Positions 10,433 to 20,588 of a stretch of DNA of 31,601 nucleotides are shown piece after piece. Below the pieces are notes generated by a model that saw only the letters and a list, made by a program, of their open reading frames with translations, was not told where the DNA came from and made no database searches. This stretch comes from Chara braunii (taxonomy: Eukaryota; Streptophyta; Charophyceae; Charales; Characeae), in the NCBI GenBank assembly GCA_003427395.1, contig BFEA01000065.1:1539588-1571188 (forward strand). Reading direction: 5' to 3'. Made by a program: the position numbers and the translations under genes. Position 1 is the first letter of the stretch, and each line of letters begins with the position of its first letter.

Positions 10433-10973
10433 AAACATGCTAAATCTGCTAATCTTCTGCAGAGTCTGATGAGTCCGGATTAAGTCTGTTGGGTTTGAAA
10501 CTGGGTCTGTTGAGTCTGCAGAGTCTATCTCTGCTACCTGCTGCGTCCGTTTCCCCTGCTCGAATACAGCACAATGCTGCAGTAGCATGAGGCAGCGAAC
10601 CAAAACCGTGTACCCAAGAAAATCGTGCGCGCACATTAATTTTTCATTATGTTCAATTTTCGTCAGAAGAAAGATCAGAACGGTCAGATCGTCCGTTTCA
10701 AAATCCCCAAGATCCCAGTGAAGTCCGATCTTTGATCCGAGTAACGTTTTAAGAATGATAATTATTAACTCATCTGTATGTTCAAATCCCGTATGGAAGT
10801 CGCCCTCATTTTGAAACTTGCTCAGACCGAGTCAAAACGTGCTTGAAGTTTATGTTTGCAATCTCCACTTTGTAATCGACGAACTGAAGTTTGCAGAGCA
10901 TTTTTGTGTGTTGCAATTTTCGTATCCTACTGATGTTTGCTTTCTCTACGCATGCGGGTGAAGCTCTTCATAG

Positions 10974-11324
10974 CCCATGTTCAAATAGAAAATAGGGGTG
11001 TATCACTGTCAATTCCCGTTCATACAAAACACGGGGTTGAAGTGCTGCTTTGTCCCTGTTCAAATAAAACACAAGGGTGTGTCGCTACCCACCCCATGTT
11101 CAAACAGAATACAGGGTTGTAGTGTTGCTTTGTCCCTGCTCATGTCTGGATTGCTCCGTGAGTACTAGATCCACTCAAAACTGCACCCCCGTTCGAACAG
11201 AACACAGGGGGCCGCCTAGTGTAGCCCCAATTCATATACAACACAGGGGTGGAGTCCGCTCCCTGTTCGAATATAGCACAAGGGTGCAGTCTGCTCACTC
11301 CCTATTCAAATACAACACAGGGGT
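10974..11324 (+). repeat. Irregular minisatellite with C-stem/G-stem hairpins
   Basis: Eight copies of a core of the form CCC(T)GT-TTCAAATACAAC-ACAGGG are spaced 36-90 bp apart. C-rich and G-rich arms flank a conserved TTCAAATA-type loop. Arm lengths vary together: CCCGT/ACGGG at 11015-11035, CCCCC/GGGGG at 11186-11211, CCCC/GGGG at 11225-11249. Confidence 0.8.
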
Positions 11325-11339
11325 GCAGCAAGCATGTAA

Positions 11340-12380
11340 ACCAGAAACCATAAACCCGAGAAGTTTGCTGACACGCTATAATTTTTCATTATGTCTAAAT
11401 ATTGGCCGAGCGAAAATATGAGCGGTCAAAGTGTGCATTTTCATGTCCCCATTGGCCATGTAGAGTCTGATCTTCGATGCGCAGCCAGAATTGTGAAATA
11501 TATTTGTAAATTAATCCTTGCCTCAAAATGTCATGCGAAAATAATATATTTCGTTTTTTACAACTTGCATTCAGAGGAAATTCTTACTGATGGCCCAATT
11601 TTCAACTGCCCGATTTTTCTCTCTCCCTTTTATTTTCGTTTGCTCTGAATCATGGGAAAGTGAGCGAACCAGAGTCTGCTGCCGTTCAGTCTACAGGTAA
11701 ATGACAACCATAGCCTTACGGAAGAAGTCTGATCAATCAGCGTGCACGCAAGAGGTGGTGTCCACTGATATGATGCACAACTGCTTCTGCCCTGCATTGT
11801 TTTTCGGGACAAGATGACAAATGCCATAGCTGTCCTGCTCAACATTATTAAACATCTAAAACTCATTGCTCTGTCTACGCTGTAGCAGAGAGAGTTGCTA
11901 ATCCAAACCCACTTTGGTGAGGAGGGATTGAAGTTCCCAGACTTAAGAGTATATTCCTTCCCTGCATACCCCTCCACAGGGCACACATGTGTTACCAAGC
12001 TTTAGCTGCTTAGTGGCAAAGGCATGAAGCCCAACGATTGCCCGCTTGACCACATGATGAGCTTAATACGGAGAGGGTCAATGCAGTGGACTGACAGTTC
12101 CAAAAGAGCAAACAAGGAAACATTTTGCAACATAGCTACCGGCTTCCTACAAGAGGTCCCTGTTGTTGACATGTGTCCGACTAGTGCACTCGCAGGTTCA
12201 TGGATTTGCCCACGCTGCCAGTTTTTCAATCACCATGCGACCAGTCTACTTGTTTGAGCGTTCCTCTATGTTCAGTGTGAGGACACGTGACATTTTCAAC
12301 AGAAAGTCGCTGTCATGATGGTAAAGAACGTGGCGAGTGAGCTCAGACAAAAGTGAGAACACCCTCCGGTTTAGACAACA
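11340..12380. other. Low-information intergenic stretch
   Basis: Open frames up to 122 codons occur on both strands but lack domains, and none is supported by composition. No repeat, RNA gene or regulatory site could be supported. Confidence 0.4.
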
Positions 12381-13210
12381 AGTTTAATGAATCTATAGCA
12401 AGAACGTTGTCGAGCGCATTGGTCCGGCACCGCACTAGGGCAGCACGGGACCCTCTTGGCCGCGTCACGCAGGAGTTGGTCTAAATCCTAGTCGCGAATA
12501 CATGATGGAGCTTCCTTAGGTCGCTCTGGCCGAGTGCGCCAGCCATACCTCTCGCGAGCCCCTACGACAAGATAGGGCCTACGCGAGGCACGACTTACCT
12601 ACACCTTACGGCAACTGTCACCTCTCTTCGGTGGGCGTATCCCCGCCGAGCTACCAGTCCACAGTACGAAAGCTAATCAGTTGCAATTGCACAGGTGGAC
12701 CAACGGAGGGCGTTTCTCGTTCGCTGTAGCAGAGGGGGTACGCGCGGTAATACACCTCTATCGGACCCGCACGCGAACCGAGAGCTTGGGGGGCTGAGGT
12801 CCCAAGCGCGATTCGACGTCGGTCGACTAGGACGCATCCCACACACCACGTGCACTTCACTTTACGATTACACATACACACAAAACAACACATATCCGAA
12901 ACGACACAACGCAAATAACGCGACAACGCTCCTAGCCCCTCGGTAGCCCTCCCATAACTTCCCGACGCGGAAATAGGATGGGCGTCGCGCGCGAGACTTA
13001 GTATAAAACCGCGCGGATGCAGGGCCTATTCATATCGACTAGCAATGCAATAGTACGCAAGAAGTCGCGACGATGACGTACTATGTAGTACCCATACTCA
13101 CGCGGCCCTGGTTAATCTCGAGGGTCCCGTTCGACACTCAAGTATCGGTTGACACGCGCCTTGAGAGTTAGTCTCTCGATGCTGATAACCGCCATGCGCG
13201 GTTGAAGACC
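12380..13210. other. CpG-rich island with TATA motif and nested palindromes
   Basis: CpG density is visibly higher than in the AT-rich flanks (many CGCG, TCGCGA and GCGCGCGAG words). TATAAAA at 13002-13008 precedes a GC-rich start-like region on the + strand. Inverted repeats include ATAGTACG/CGTACTAT (13050-13057, 13077-13084), a GTACTA-TG-TAGTAC palindrome (13078-13091) and AACCGC/GCGGTT (13187-13203). It may be an LTR fragment or other mobile-element promoter, since no gene follows; this is inference. Confidence 0.5.
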
Positions 13211-13379
13211 ACACACCCTCTTCTGCACTCTGTGCACAGTGGGTGGTACACAGGTTCATACCTGTGGTGGCAATCGCTTCTTGCTGCCCTGAAGATGAGT
13301 CCCACTCCGGACCTGGGCGAAAGTCAAGGGGTTTGACTATGACGACTGCCACGGACTACAACGTCCAACCATACAAACT

Positions 13380-14159
13380 CTGAAAAGCAAGGGATAAAAG
13401 GGGATCTTTTTTTTTTCTCAAACACATAATCTGTTTGACCCTTATGCACAATTACCGTTGGCCTCTCAAACACTCAGAGCACTCATGAATATATGGGGGT
13501 TGGTTATATAGAACGATCACTTCTCAGAGTCACAGTGATGCTCCTCTCAATCATATATGTATGTAATCGCACACAATCATATACAGAGTCCGAACCACAA
13601 ACGCACCTGCAATGACATCAAAGTTTCATCCAGAAGTCCACGCACTACACGGGGTCAACTTCAACCATTCCTTGCACTCGTACCCCTCTCTTTAGCCATA
13701 CAAACCTCACTTGTGCAACTCTTAAATAAATACTAAGTACTTTTGTTGGATGACCATTCAATAAAGTCCGGGTGAAAACACAACAAGACAGTTCAATCAC
13801 AAGGCTAAAGCCTTTAGGATGAGTAACAGGAGTGAATTGGAGTTGAATCGTAAGCCGACGAATCGGCAACCGATCTGTTATCTGTGATAACAGAAGATGA
13901 TCCTCAATGGATCAGACTGAATCTAGTCCTGATCTTGAATCAGACACCCCAAAGGACATGTAACACAAAATAGGTCAAAAGCCCAAGCTAAATCATCAGC
14001 ATATGAAAGATAAACCTGCATAGCACATTCTCTCCCTAAGGCTATCTACCAACTAAGTGTAAGCCTACCTCTAGGCCATTGCCCAAAGCAAAGGTAGACT
14101 AATGACAATATCTCCCCTATTCAGGGTGGATCGCCAGAATCACCACCTGTCAAAATATA
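13380..14159. other. AT-rich intergenic stretch
   Basis: AT-rich sequence with one T homopolymer (~13410-13418). No gene, RNA or repeat structure could be supported. Confidence 0.4.
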
Positions 14160-14830
14160 ATCTAACTCCTTTAAACTAAGAAAATTTCGGCAGCGCTTCC
14201 CGTAGGAAAAATGTCTTTCTAGAAATTGTATGAGTCCCAATATGAGAGCAGAAGTAACCTCCAAATCTGGACAGTCATATTCTGTCTGACTGCTTGAATT
14301 AGTAAAAATTTTGACAGCACTCCCTTAAGAAAGAGAGACTTCCCAGACTTATACTAAGTCAGATATAAACTCAAAAGACAACTTGATTTAAACTTATACA
14401 AGATTTAACTAACTCCTTAGTTTTGCAAAAATTTTGGCAGCACTCCTTTTAGAAAAGTGTTATTCCAAAATTTATACAAGGTTAAGTTCAGAATTTGAGA
14501 ATAACTTTGACTTTTCAAAGTTCAATTTTATCAAACTCCCTGAATTAGCGAAAATTTGGGCAGCACTCCCTTTAGAAAAGCAGACTTCCCAGATTTTAAC
14601 TAAGTCAGGTATAAGAAAGGACAAATCGAACTTTGATAAGTCAACCATTCACTAACTCCTTGGATTTGTAAAAATTTCGGCAGCGCTTCCCGTGGAGAAA
14701 GTAACTTGCCAAGATTCATACAAAGCCAAGTAAAAAAAAAAATCATCCAAGAAAATGCGAGAATTGACCTAAGTAAAAAAACTTAGCTCAGAAAATGCAG
14801 GAATTGAAACTAACTCCTACAGCTTCAGCA
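14160..14830 (+). repeat. ~122-bp tandem repeat (five units plus partial)
   Basis: The GGCAGC (GACAGC in one unit) core recurs at 14189, 14313, 14436, 14559 and 14679, i.e. every 120-124 bp. Each core is preceded by an AACTCC-type box and an AAAATTT run and followed by CTTCCC or CTCCC with a purine-rich segment. Units diverge in the middle but keep this block, so it is the most conserved part of the satellite. Confidence 0.9.
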
Positions 14831-15009
14831 CGTGGCGAGCAACTAAAGCAACTACCTATCAACCTGAAACTCAGACTAAGTAGTGACCTCACTCAGTCAC
14901 ATGCAAGCCAAACTATAATGTAAGTGGTCTCACCATCCCATGTTTATTTCATACAGATAGTTCGTGAATCTTTTTAAGTTCTTAAATCTTATACCCATCT
15001 TACATAAGA

Positions 15010-15680
15010 CATAGGGCTGGACCATTCACCGCAGAAACAATGCCGAACTTGCCTTTAAGATATACACGAACATGTTGCACAACTACTTCTCTCTTCTTTT
15101 GGGCATATGATCAGGCCATTCACAGTACAAACAATGCCTAGCCGCCCTGAACTGTTTAGTAACCAAAATTTAATATTTTTTTTGACTTTGTCTTCAAAAG
15201 AAAGGCAAATATGGGCAGGGGACTGAACCATTCACAGTAGAAACAATGTTCAGCTTGCCCTGGTTACTTCCATTTGTATTTTATATTTTTCGTTTTTTCT
15301 TCTTAACGATATGGCTTAGTGCAGGGCCACTCACAGTAGAAACTATGTCCATCTGTCAGTTCACATGCAAATATACATAAAGTACTTTCCTTTATACTTA
15401 GTTTAGTTCACGTGCGTGGTTTTCAGGCTATGCTTAGCCTTAAACCAGAGATCCTCCCACAGAACAAAACAAGAATTTAAACTCCTTCAATAAGGCAAAC
15501 CCCCAGAGTTAACTAGAGTAAACAGACCATTCACATTAGAAACAATGTCTGGTCCTCCAGAAAACAACTAGATAAACATAGCAACCAGGCCATTCACAGT
15601 AGAAACAATGCATGGTCCTTCAGAAAATAGCCAAATAAATATAGCCCTGAGCCATTCACAGTAGAAATTATGCTCAGGCT
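15010..15680 (+). repeat. Seven-copy hairpin repeat with conserved loop CACAGTAGAAAC
   Basis: A CATT-CACAGTAGAAAC-AATG core occurs at 15023, 15117, 15229, 15328, 15528, 15591 and 15653, with point changes. CATT and AATG can pair around the 12-nt loop. Outside them lies an unpaired C on the 5' side and a further stem whose sequence differs per copy but stays complementary in most: CTGAA/TTCAG (copy 3), CAGA/TCTG (copy 5), CCTGAG/CTCAGG (copy 7), AGG/CCT (copy 2). Copies 1 and 4 pair poorly. No known RNA family is recognised. Confidence 0.85.
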
Positions 15681-15689
15681 TTGGTTGAC

Positions 15690-16950
15690 CCTTCCAAATG
15701 CATGCAAAACTGCCTTCCTCCCACCTTCCCGCAATTCATACCTTAGTCTGCTCTCAGTCAAAACAAAAGAGAAACTTAAACTTCACTCTCACACATTCTT
15801 TCCTTTCAGTCTGATTATGTCTTGAAGAGAAAGCAAAAACCGTAGGGACAACACATGCATACGACAATCATACTACAGGGAGATAGGCAAAACATGGTTG
15901 GTGGTAGGTTGTACAAATGGAAATGGTTTACCTGATGGCTCCCTGCCTCCAGAACCTCGCTTAGGTTCCGGCAGAGCTCCCACAATCGGTGGGTGGACTC
16001 CCCATAGAGTCTTGACGCGGACCTACGGGTTGCAATCCCGCTTGCCGCCTTCCTCTTGTAACCAAGAACTAGACTGAGACTTAGAAGGGCAGATAGAGAA
16101 GATTCAGAGACTCTCAGATCTAAGAAGGGTGCTCTCAAACTCGCAGGAGAGGGCCTTAATACCTTCGGCGCCTGAGGGCCCCGCAATGGCGGCCAATGTG
16201 ATGCGGTCGCCGGACAACTGAAGTCAAAACTATCGGAGCTAGCCCTCTAACGACCCTTCAATTCGCAACAACACCTTCCTTTCCAAAGTTCGAGGACCGA
16301 AACGCCTCGACCACCGCTCAAGACTCAAGCTGTGGGCCAAAAACACAGCACTAGCGGCTTTAGCCGGCCGCTGCAAATTGGGAACATAACGACTTTAGTA
16401 GAACTCAAGCCGCAACACAGACCCTCGCAGTTCGATCGTTGCTGCAGCATCAGAAGTAGCCTAACTAACAACAACATTCTCAATTCCACGGCAGAGCTTC
16501 AACAACAGTCTTAAAACACAGCAGCCGCCTCGATAGACCGACAACAGCTCGTGGTTTAGTAACCTCAAACCCTCAGTTGCGGCCCTTGCTGGTAGTGGGA
16601 ACAGTTCCGTGAGCCTGAACACCGGTGCTGAGCCCGCGGTAGCAACCCGAATGGCGGTAGTAATCAGGATATCAAGGTCATGGTATTACCCATAGGCATC
16701 CTCACACCCTGACAGATGATGCACGACGTTAACTATGGCCAACTGTCATAGCACACCAACAGCTGCAACAGTAACAGCCTGCAGCAGCGCGTTACATAAA
16801 CTTAGCACGTTGATGCGGCAAATGGTGGTAGTCCCGCGCTTCTCAACTGGCCACAATCTCCCAGCTGGCTACCCGGCACTTCGCGCTGCAGAATGGGTTT
16901 TGCGGCATCAGCAGGTAAGTTCCAGCACCCTGCGGCTTACTCCTTTATTC
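15690..16950. other. Intergenic stretch without a supported gene
   Basis: Short open frames on both strands; the longest (- strand, ending near 15815) has no domain. Nothing else could be supported. Confidence 0.35.
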
Positions 16951-16953
16951 TAA

Positions 16954-17606
16954 NGGGACGAGCAACCCACAACNATNATATAAGTTTGCAACCTCGCTGC
17001 TCNTTCCCCGCTACTTCGCTTGGTGNNATGAGCAATGCTCCGGCAAATGGCTAAGCCTCTTCCTTGCGGTCTGCCTGCAGCTGCGTCACTTGATGCAACA
17101 GGCAAGTGGGACACAGACAANAGGCGACGACAGGGCTCAGTCGAGGACTTCTGCGCATCCTACANGGAGCAAAGTAGCACATGGCCGGCTCATATTATCA
17201 CAATTGAACCCCGCAGGCCGTTCGCTCCCACCACCCACTGAGCCAGNGAGTCCCTCCGTCGACTCTCGTCACCNGACACGCAACGGAAACACCCCCAACT
17301 GAACGGCCCCCACCTCAACGTGCCTGGTTCGGTGGGNAGCAGCCTCCCGGTCCCNCTTTTTCTTCTATTCAGGTACGTGACCTCTTTNCCCCTCTGGCAC
17401 AANTCTCAATGCNCAAGCCCACTGATNTACTCACTAACCTCCGAACTCGACTTATTCATCAGATTCACCCGCCACCAAAACCTCNAGAACTCGAATTCCC
17501 TCCCCNGATTTCAGCAGGAATCGAGTGAAAACTCNANCTTTCCATAGCCCGTCCTTNAGCCANATCCTTTNNCTATATAACTTTCTTTTCACTAATGTAG
17601 AACTGN
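16954..17606. other. Low-quality sequence with scattered single Ns
   Basis: More than twenty isolated N (or NN) calls lie between 16954 and 17606, whereas nearly all the rest of the window has none. This pattern suggests ambiguous consensus from low coverage or mixed repeat copies rather than a sized scaffold gap. Reading frames across it are unreliable. Confidence 0.9.
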
Positions 17607-18640
17607 AACCGACACTACCACTAACCTCGCTCGACCCAAAAATGCTACCGTGTCATCTCTTTCCACTCGATTCTATCCAGAATCGAGTGAAACCTCAATT
17701 CCTCACTCCTTGTCCTTACCTCCCTGCTGCACCCCGGCTCGGCCTTCTACCACCTTCTTTCCTGAACGAATCTGTCGTGGAAACCACGCCAGATTCACTC
17801 CTCACTTTCCCCCTCACTCCTCGCAGTCTATCTTTCTTTTAACTCCTAACTTACTCCCCTTCTGCCTAATCTGACATGGCCAGCGCGTTCGCCCAGGGCT
17901 AAAACCTCGGATTAGCCCCTTCCCTCGCCCGATCCCCTCGCAGATCAGGCGACATCACGATTCTCTCCTCTCGGCATCCCCCACTTCCTCCATAGCTCGG
18001 CGCAGCCCCTTCTCTTTGTCTTTTTTATTTTACTAACTATCATCTAAAACTAACCTCTTTATGTGATTCGCCCCGCCGAATATACTCAGATTAGCACTTT
18101 TCCCCGCCCGTTTCCATCAAGGAACGGGCGGGTTATATGCTTTCTGCTCCCGCCATCTCCAACCTTCTTTGTGCATGCACCTGGCGCGATTCGTCGCCCA
18201 GGTTCACTCCCCTTTTTCTTACCTCTATTTCTACTAACTCTCATCTAAAACTAATTTCACAATCCTACTCACCCGGCCCAAAAACCTCGGTGTAGTATGT
18301 TTCCCCGCACAACTTCCTCCGGAAACAGGCGAGGAAAACCTTCTCCATCCCCCTTCTTCCTTACTTCCCCGCCATAGCCCGGCGCACCCCGTTTCTTGCT
18401 GACCTCCCGTTCTACTAATCCTTAGCTAAAACTAACACTACAACTACGATCGCCTGGTGCTAAAACCCCAACCTTATAACTTTCATCACTCGATTCCCCT
18501 GAGAATTGAGTGCGCTGTCTCTTCTTGCTCCCTCCATGCTCGTCCTCCAACTCCACTCCGTCCCGAATGCACCCGGCGCGTTATTGCGCCTAGGTTCGTC
18601 CTTCCTTTTCCTCCCCTCCATTGTTGCGCCCGGCCTCCCT
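17480..18640 (+). repeat. ~190-bp pyrimidine-rich tandem repeat with a stem-loop per unit
   Basis: About six degenerate units of ~165-260 bp. Shared landmarks are an AAAACCTCGG-like box, a stem-loop, a C/T-rich segment, then a TACTAACT.TCATCTAAAACTAA-like box (18031, 18231, 18412). Stem-loops: 17489-17526 (ACTCGA-TTCC/GGAATCGAGT, one bulge); 17664-17689 (10 bp perfect, CACTCGATTC); 17925-17952; 18103-18132 (10 bp, CCCGCCCGTT); 18300-18337; 18487-18512 (10 bp with one G-U). A second stem-loop, 18179-18203, has relatives near 17880 and 18560. Confidence 0.8.
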
Positions 18641-19682
18641 GCCTGCACAGGTGCGCTGTCGCCCAGACGACCGCCTGTCGCCCGCTTCCTCACCGCTGCC
18701 TGCTCCGGCGCCCGACACTCGTTCCCCTACACAGCATCTCCCCTACTGTCGAATGTACGCGGACGCAAATCCGTGCCGGGTTCATCCCCTTGTATGCACC
18801 CGAACTCAGCGCTCGCTGCCTACCGCGCTCGCTGCTGCCTACTCCTCTTGCCGCGGCCTTCTACGCTTGCCGCTGCCCTCTCCGCTTAGCCCTTCGTCAC
18901 CGGTAGCGTCGGACTCCCCGACCTCCCTTCTCTTCCGTTGCCCGCTCCGATCAGCGCCTGCTCGTAGCTCCTGCTGCCCGGCGCCGCCCGACTATCTCCG
19001 TAGCTGCACGTCACTCCCATGCCCTCTTACTCCCTCTATCGCAGTGCCCTTCCTTCCTCAGCATGCACTCGGTACCGATTCGCGTCCGCATTCATTTCTC
19101 CTTCCGGCCTTCCTTAGCCCCGCCTCCCGTCTCTCTCCGCCTAGTTACGGTAGAAATCATACTAAGCACTAACTCGGCCACTACATAGGCCGCTGAATGA
19201 TATAGACAGCAGGACAGTGGCCTGGAAATCGAGGTCGGCTACCGAGTGCGGAACAACTTACCCTCCAAGTTGACCCGCCCAACAGCGGGTGGTGCCAGGG
19301 TGCACAACCTACGCCGGGCTACTTCCGCTTACTCCAATCCTTCAAAGAGCGGGAGGGCGCGGGTCCGCTACCAAGCCTAGAGGAGGGGGCAAGGCGGAAA
19401 TGGTTCCATGTGAACTGCCACTGCAGTTATCTCCCCTCAGCGTTCCAATGGGCCTGCCCATACTCAAACCTCTCACAACACATCGTGGTTGGCGGACGGT
19501 GCACCCGCAGGGGGTTCCCGCCACTCAGGTCTCTTCCGCCTCGTGGGCTGAATCACCCCCACCCCGGCTCACATGCGGCCCCAACTTTGCAGATGTCCCA
19601 AACGACAGAATCCTAAGCCATGGGGCCAACCAGCCCCAGACGTTTCAGCAAACTTGGGTTTACCCCTCAAGTTCCTTCTTCT

Positions 19683-19744
19683 GGGTCCGAACACAGGCTT
19701 GTATTTCAACAATTCACGGGTGTACCGCTGAGCTAGGGCCATAG
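19683..19744 (-). other. tRNA-like Pol III A-box/B-box pair (relic)
   Basis: On the - strand TAGCTCAGCGGTACACC (19719-19735) fits a tRNA A box closely, and GTGTTCGGACCC (19683-19694) resembles a B box ~25 nt downstream. No proper D, anticodon or acceptor stems form, so a functional tRNA is unlikely. A tRNA-derived SINE head or chance match is possible. Copied at 25439-25500. Confidence 0.3.
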
Positions 19745-20588
19745 GCCGTAAAAGTAGCCACGGCCCCACGTCCCGCCCGCGGCACCGGGTCTCAGGGCAA
19801 AACGGGGCGCGGCTGCGGCGCAGCCACGAAAACAGTTTGTAATTGCACTTCAGGCAACATACTCCACGTGACCCAGCCTTAGGCTCGACATCGCGCCCCA
19901 GAGTGGGACGCGAGTAGACAAAAATAAGGAGGGGATTTAAAAGGATAAAAAAAATAATGAAACTAGAACGGGGAAATTAACGGGTTGCCTTACAGATCGT
20001 ACCCATCGATAAAACGAGAGGGGGATAGCCCCGCCGGGCCCTCAACCCCATTAGTTCCTTCCGCGACGCTCCGCTGCGGTTGCCGCGCCGATGCCCGCTA
20101 ACCTCGATTCCCGAACCTCCGTATCGTCAACCCAATGTTGTAACCTATAGGGCTATGCCCAAGCCTAAGACCAGAGCCTGCAAAGTACCATACAAGGCAG
20201 TGCGACGCGGCGCTTTGGGCCCATAAACCGGCTGCACGGCTCCACAGTGCCTGCGCACCTTGCTCATACCGTGCCATAATTGCCCCGCGCACCATCCTAC
20301 GTCACCCCGCTCACCGCGAGAAGTCGCACCGTCGTCGCCAATTCCGTCGTCGGGGTCGTTCTCCGCACGTGCGCTCGGCTCGGTCAAACGTACCAATAAA
20401 AAAAAAATATCCTTAATTCCTGCTTAATCAAAAATAAATAAATAATAATAATATCATTAAACAAAACGACCTTGGTTCGGTTGGCTTTACGATCAACAAC
20501 AGAAAAAAATCACGCGTGCCTTAAATCTGCACGCCCACGCACTCTTTACTCTAGTAAGCCATCAAGTCAACGCAATCACAGACATAAC

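Noticed and set aside
10468-10505. Hammerhead ribozyme core: CTGATGAG followed ~25 nt later by GAAAC
   Set aside because: The bases between cannot form stem II next to both core boxes, and the sequence is explained by the adjoining GAGTCTG minisatellite.
9479-11335. CRISPR-like arrays
   Set aside because: Repeats are contiguous and degenerate, without unique spacers or cas genes, and the genome is eukaryotic.
12651-12926. Cysteine-rich 91-codon - strand ORF
   Set aside because: Cys/Val runs derive from low-complexity TGTG-rich sequence inside the CpG-rich island; no zinc-finger spacing.
15815-16186. 123-codon - strand ORF with a CAG|GTAAA donor-like site near 15931
   Set aside because: The splice-like site is common by chance, no second exon or domain could be found, and the C-terminal part is not protein-like.
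18457-19172. Long + strand ORFs (149-183 codons) rich in Pro, Ser, Arg and Leu
   Set aside because: Several frames are open at once because the sequence is C/T-rich with few stops; there is no domain and the ORFs cross satellite unit borders.
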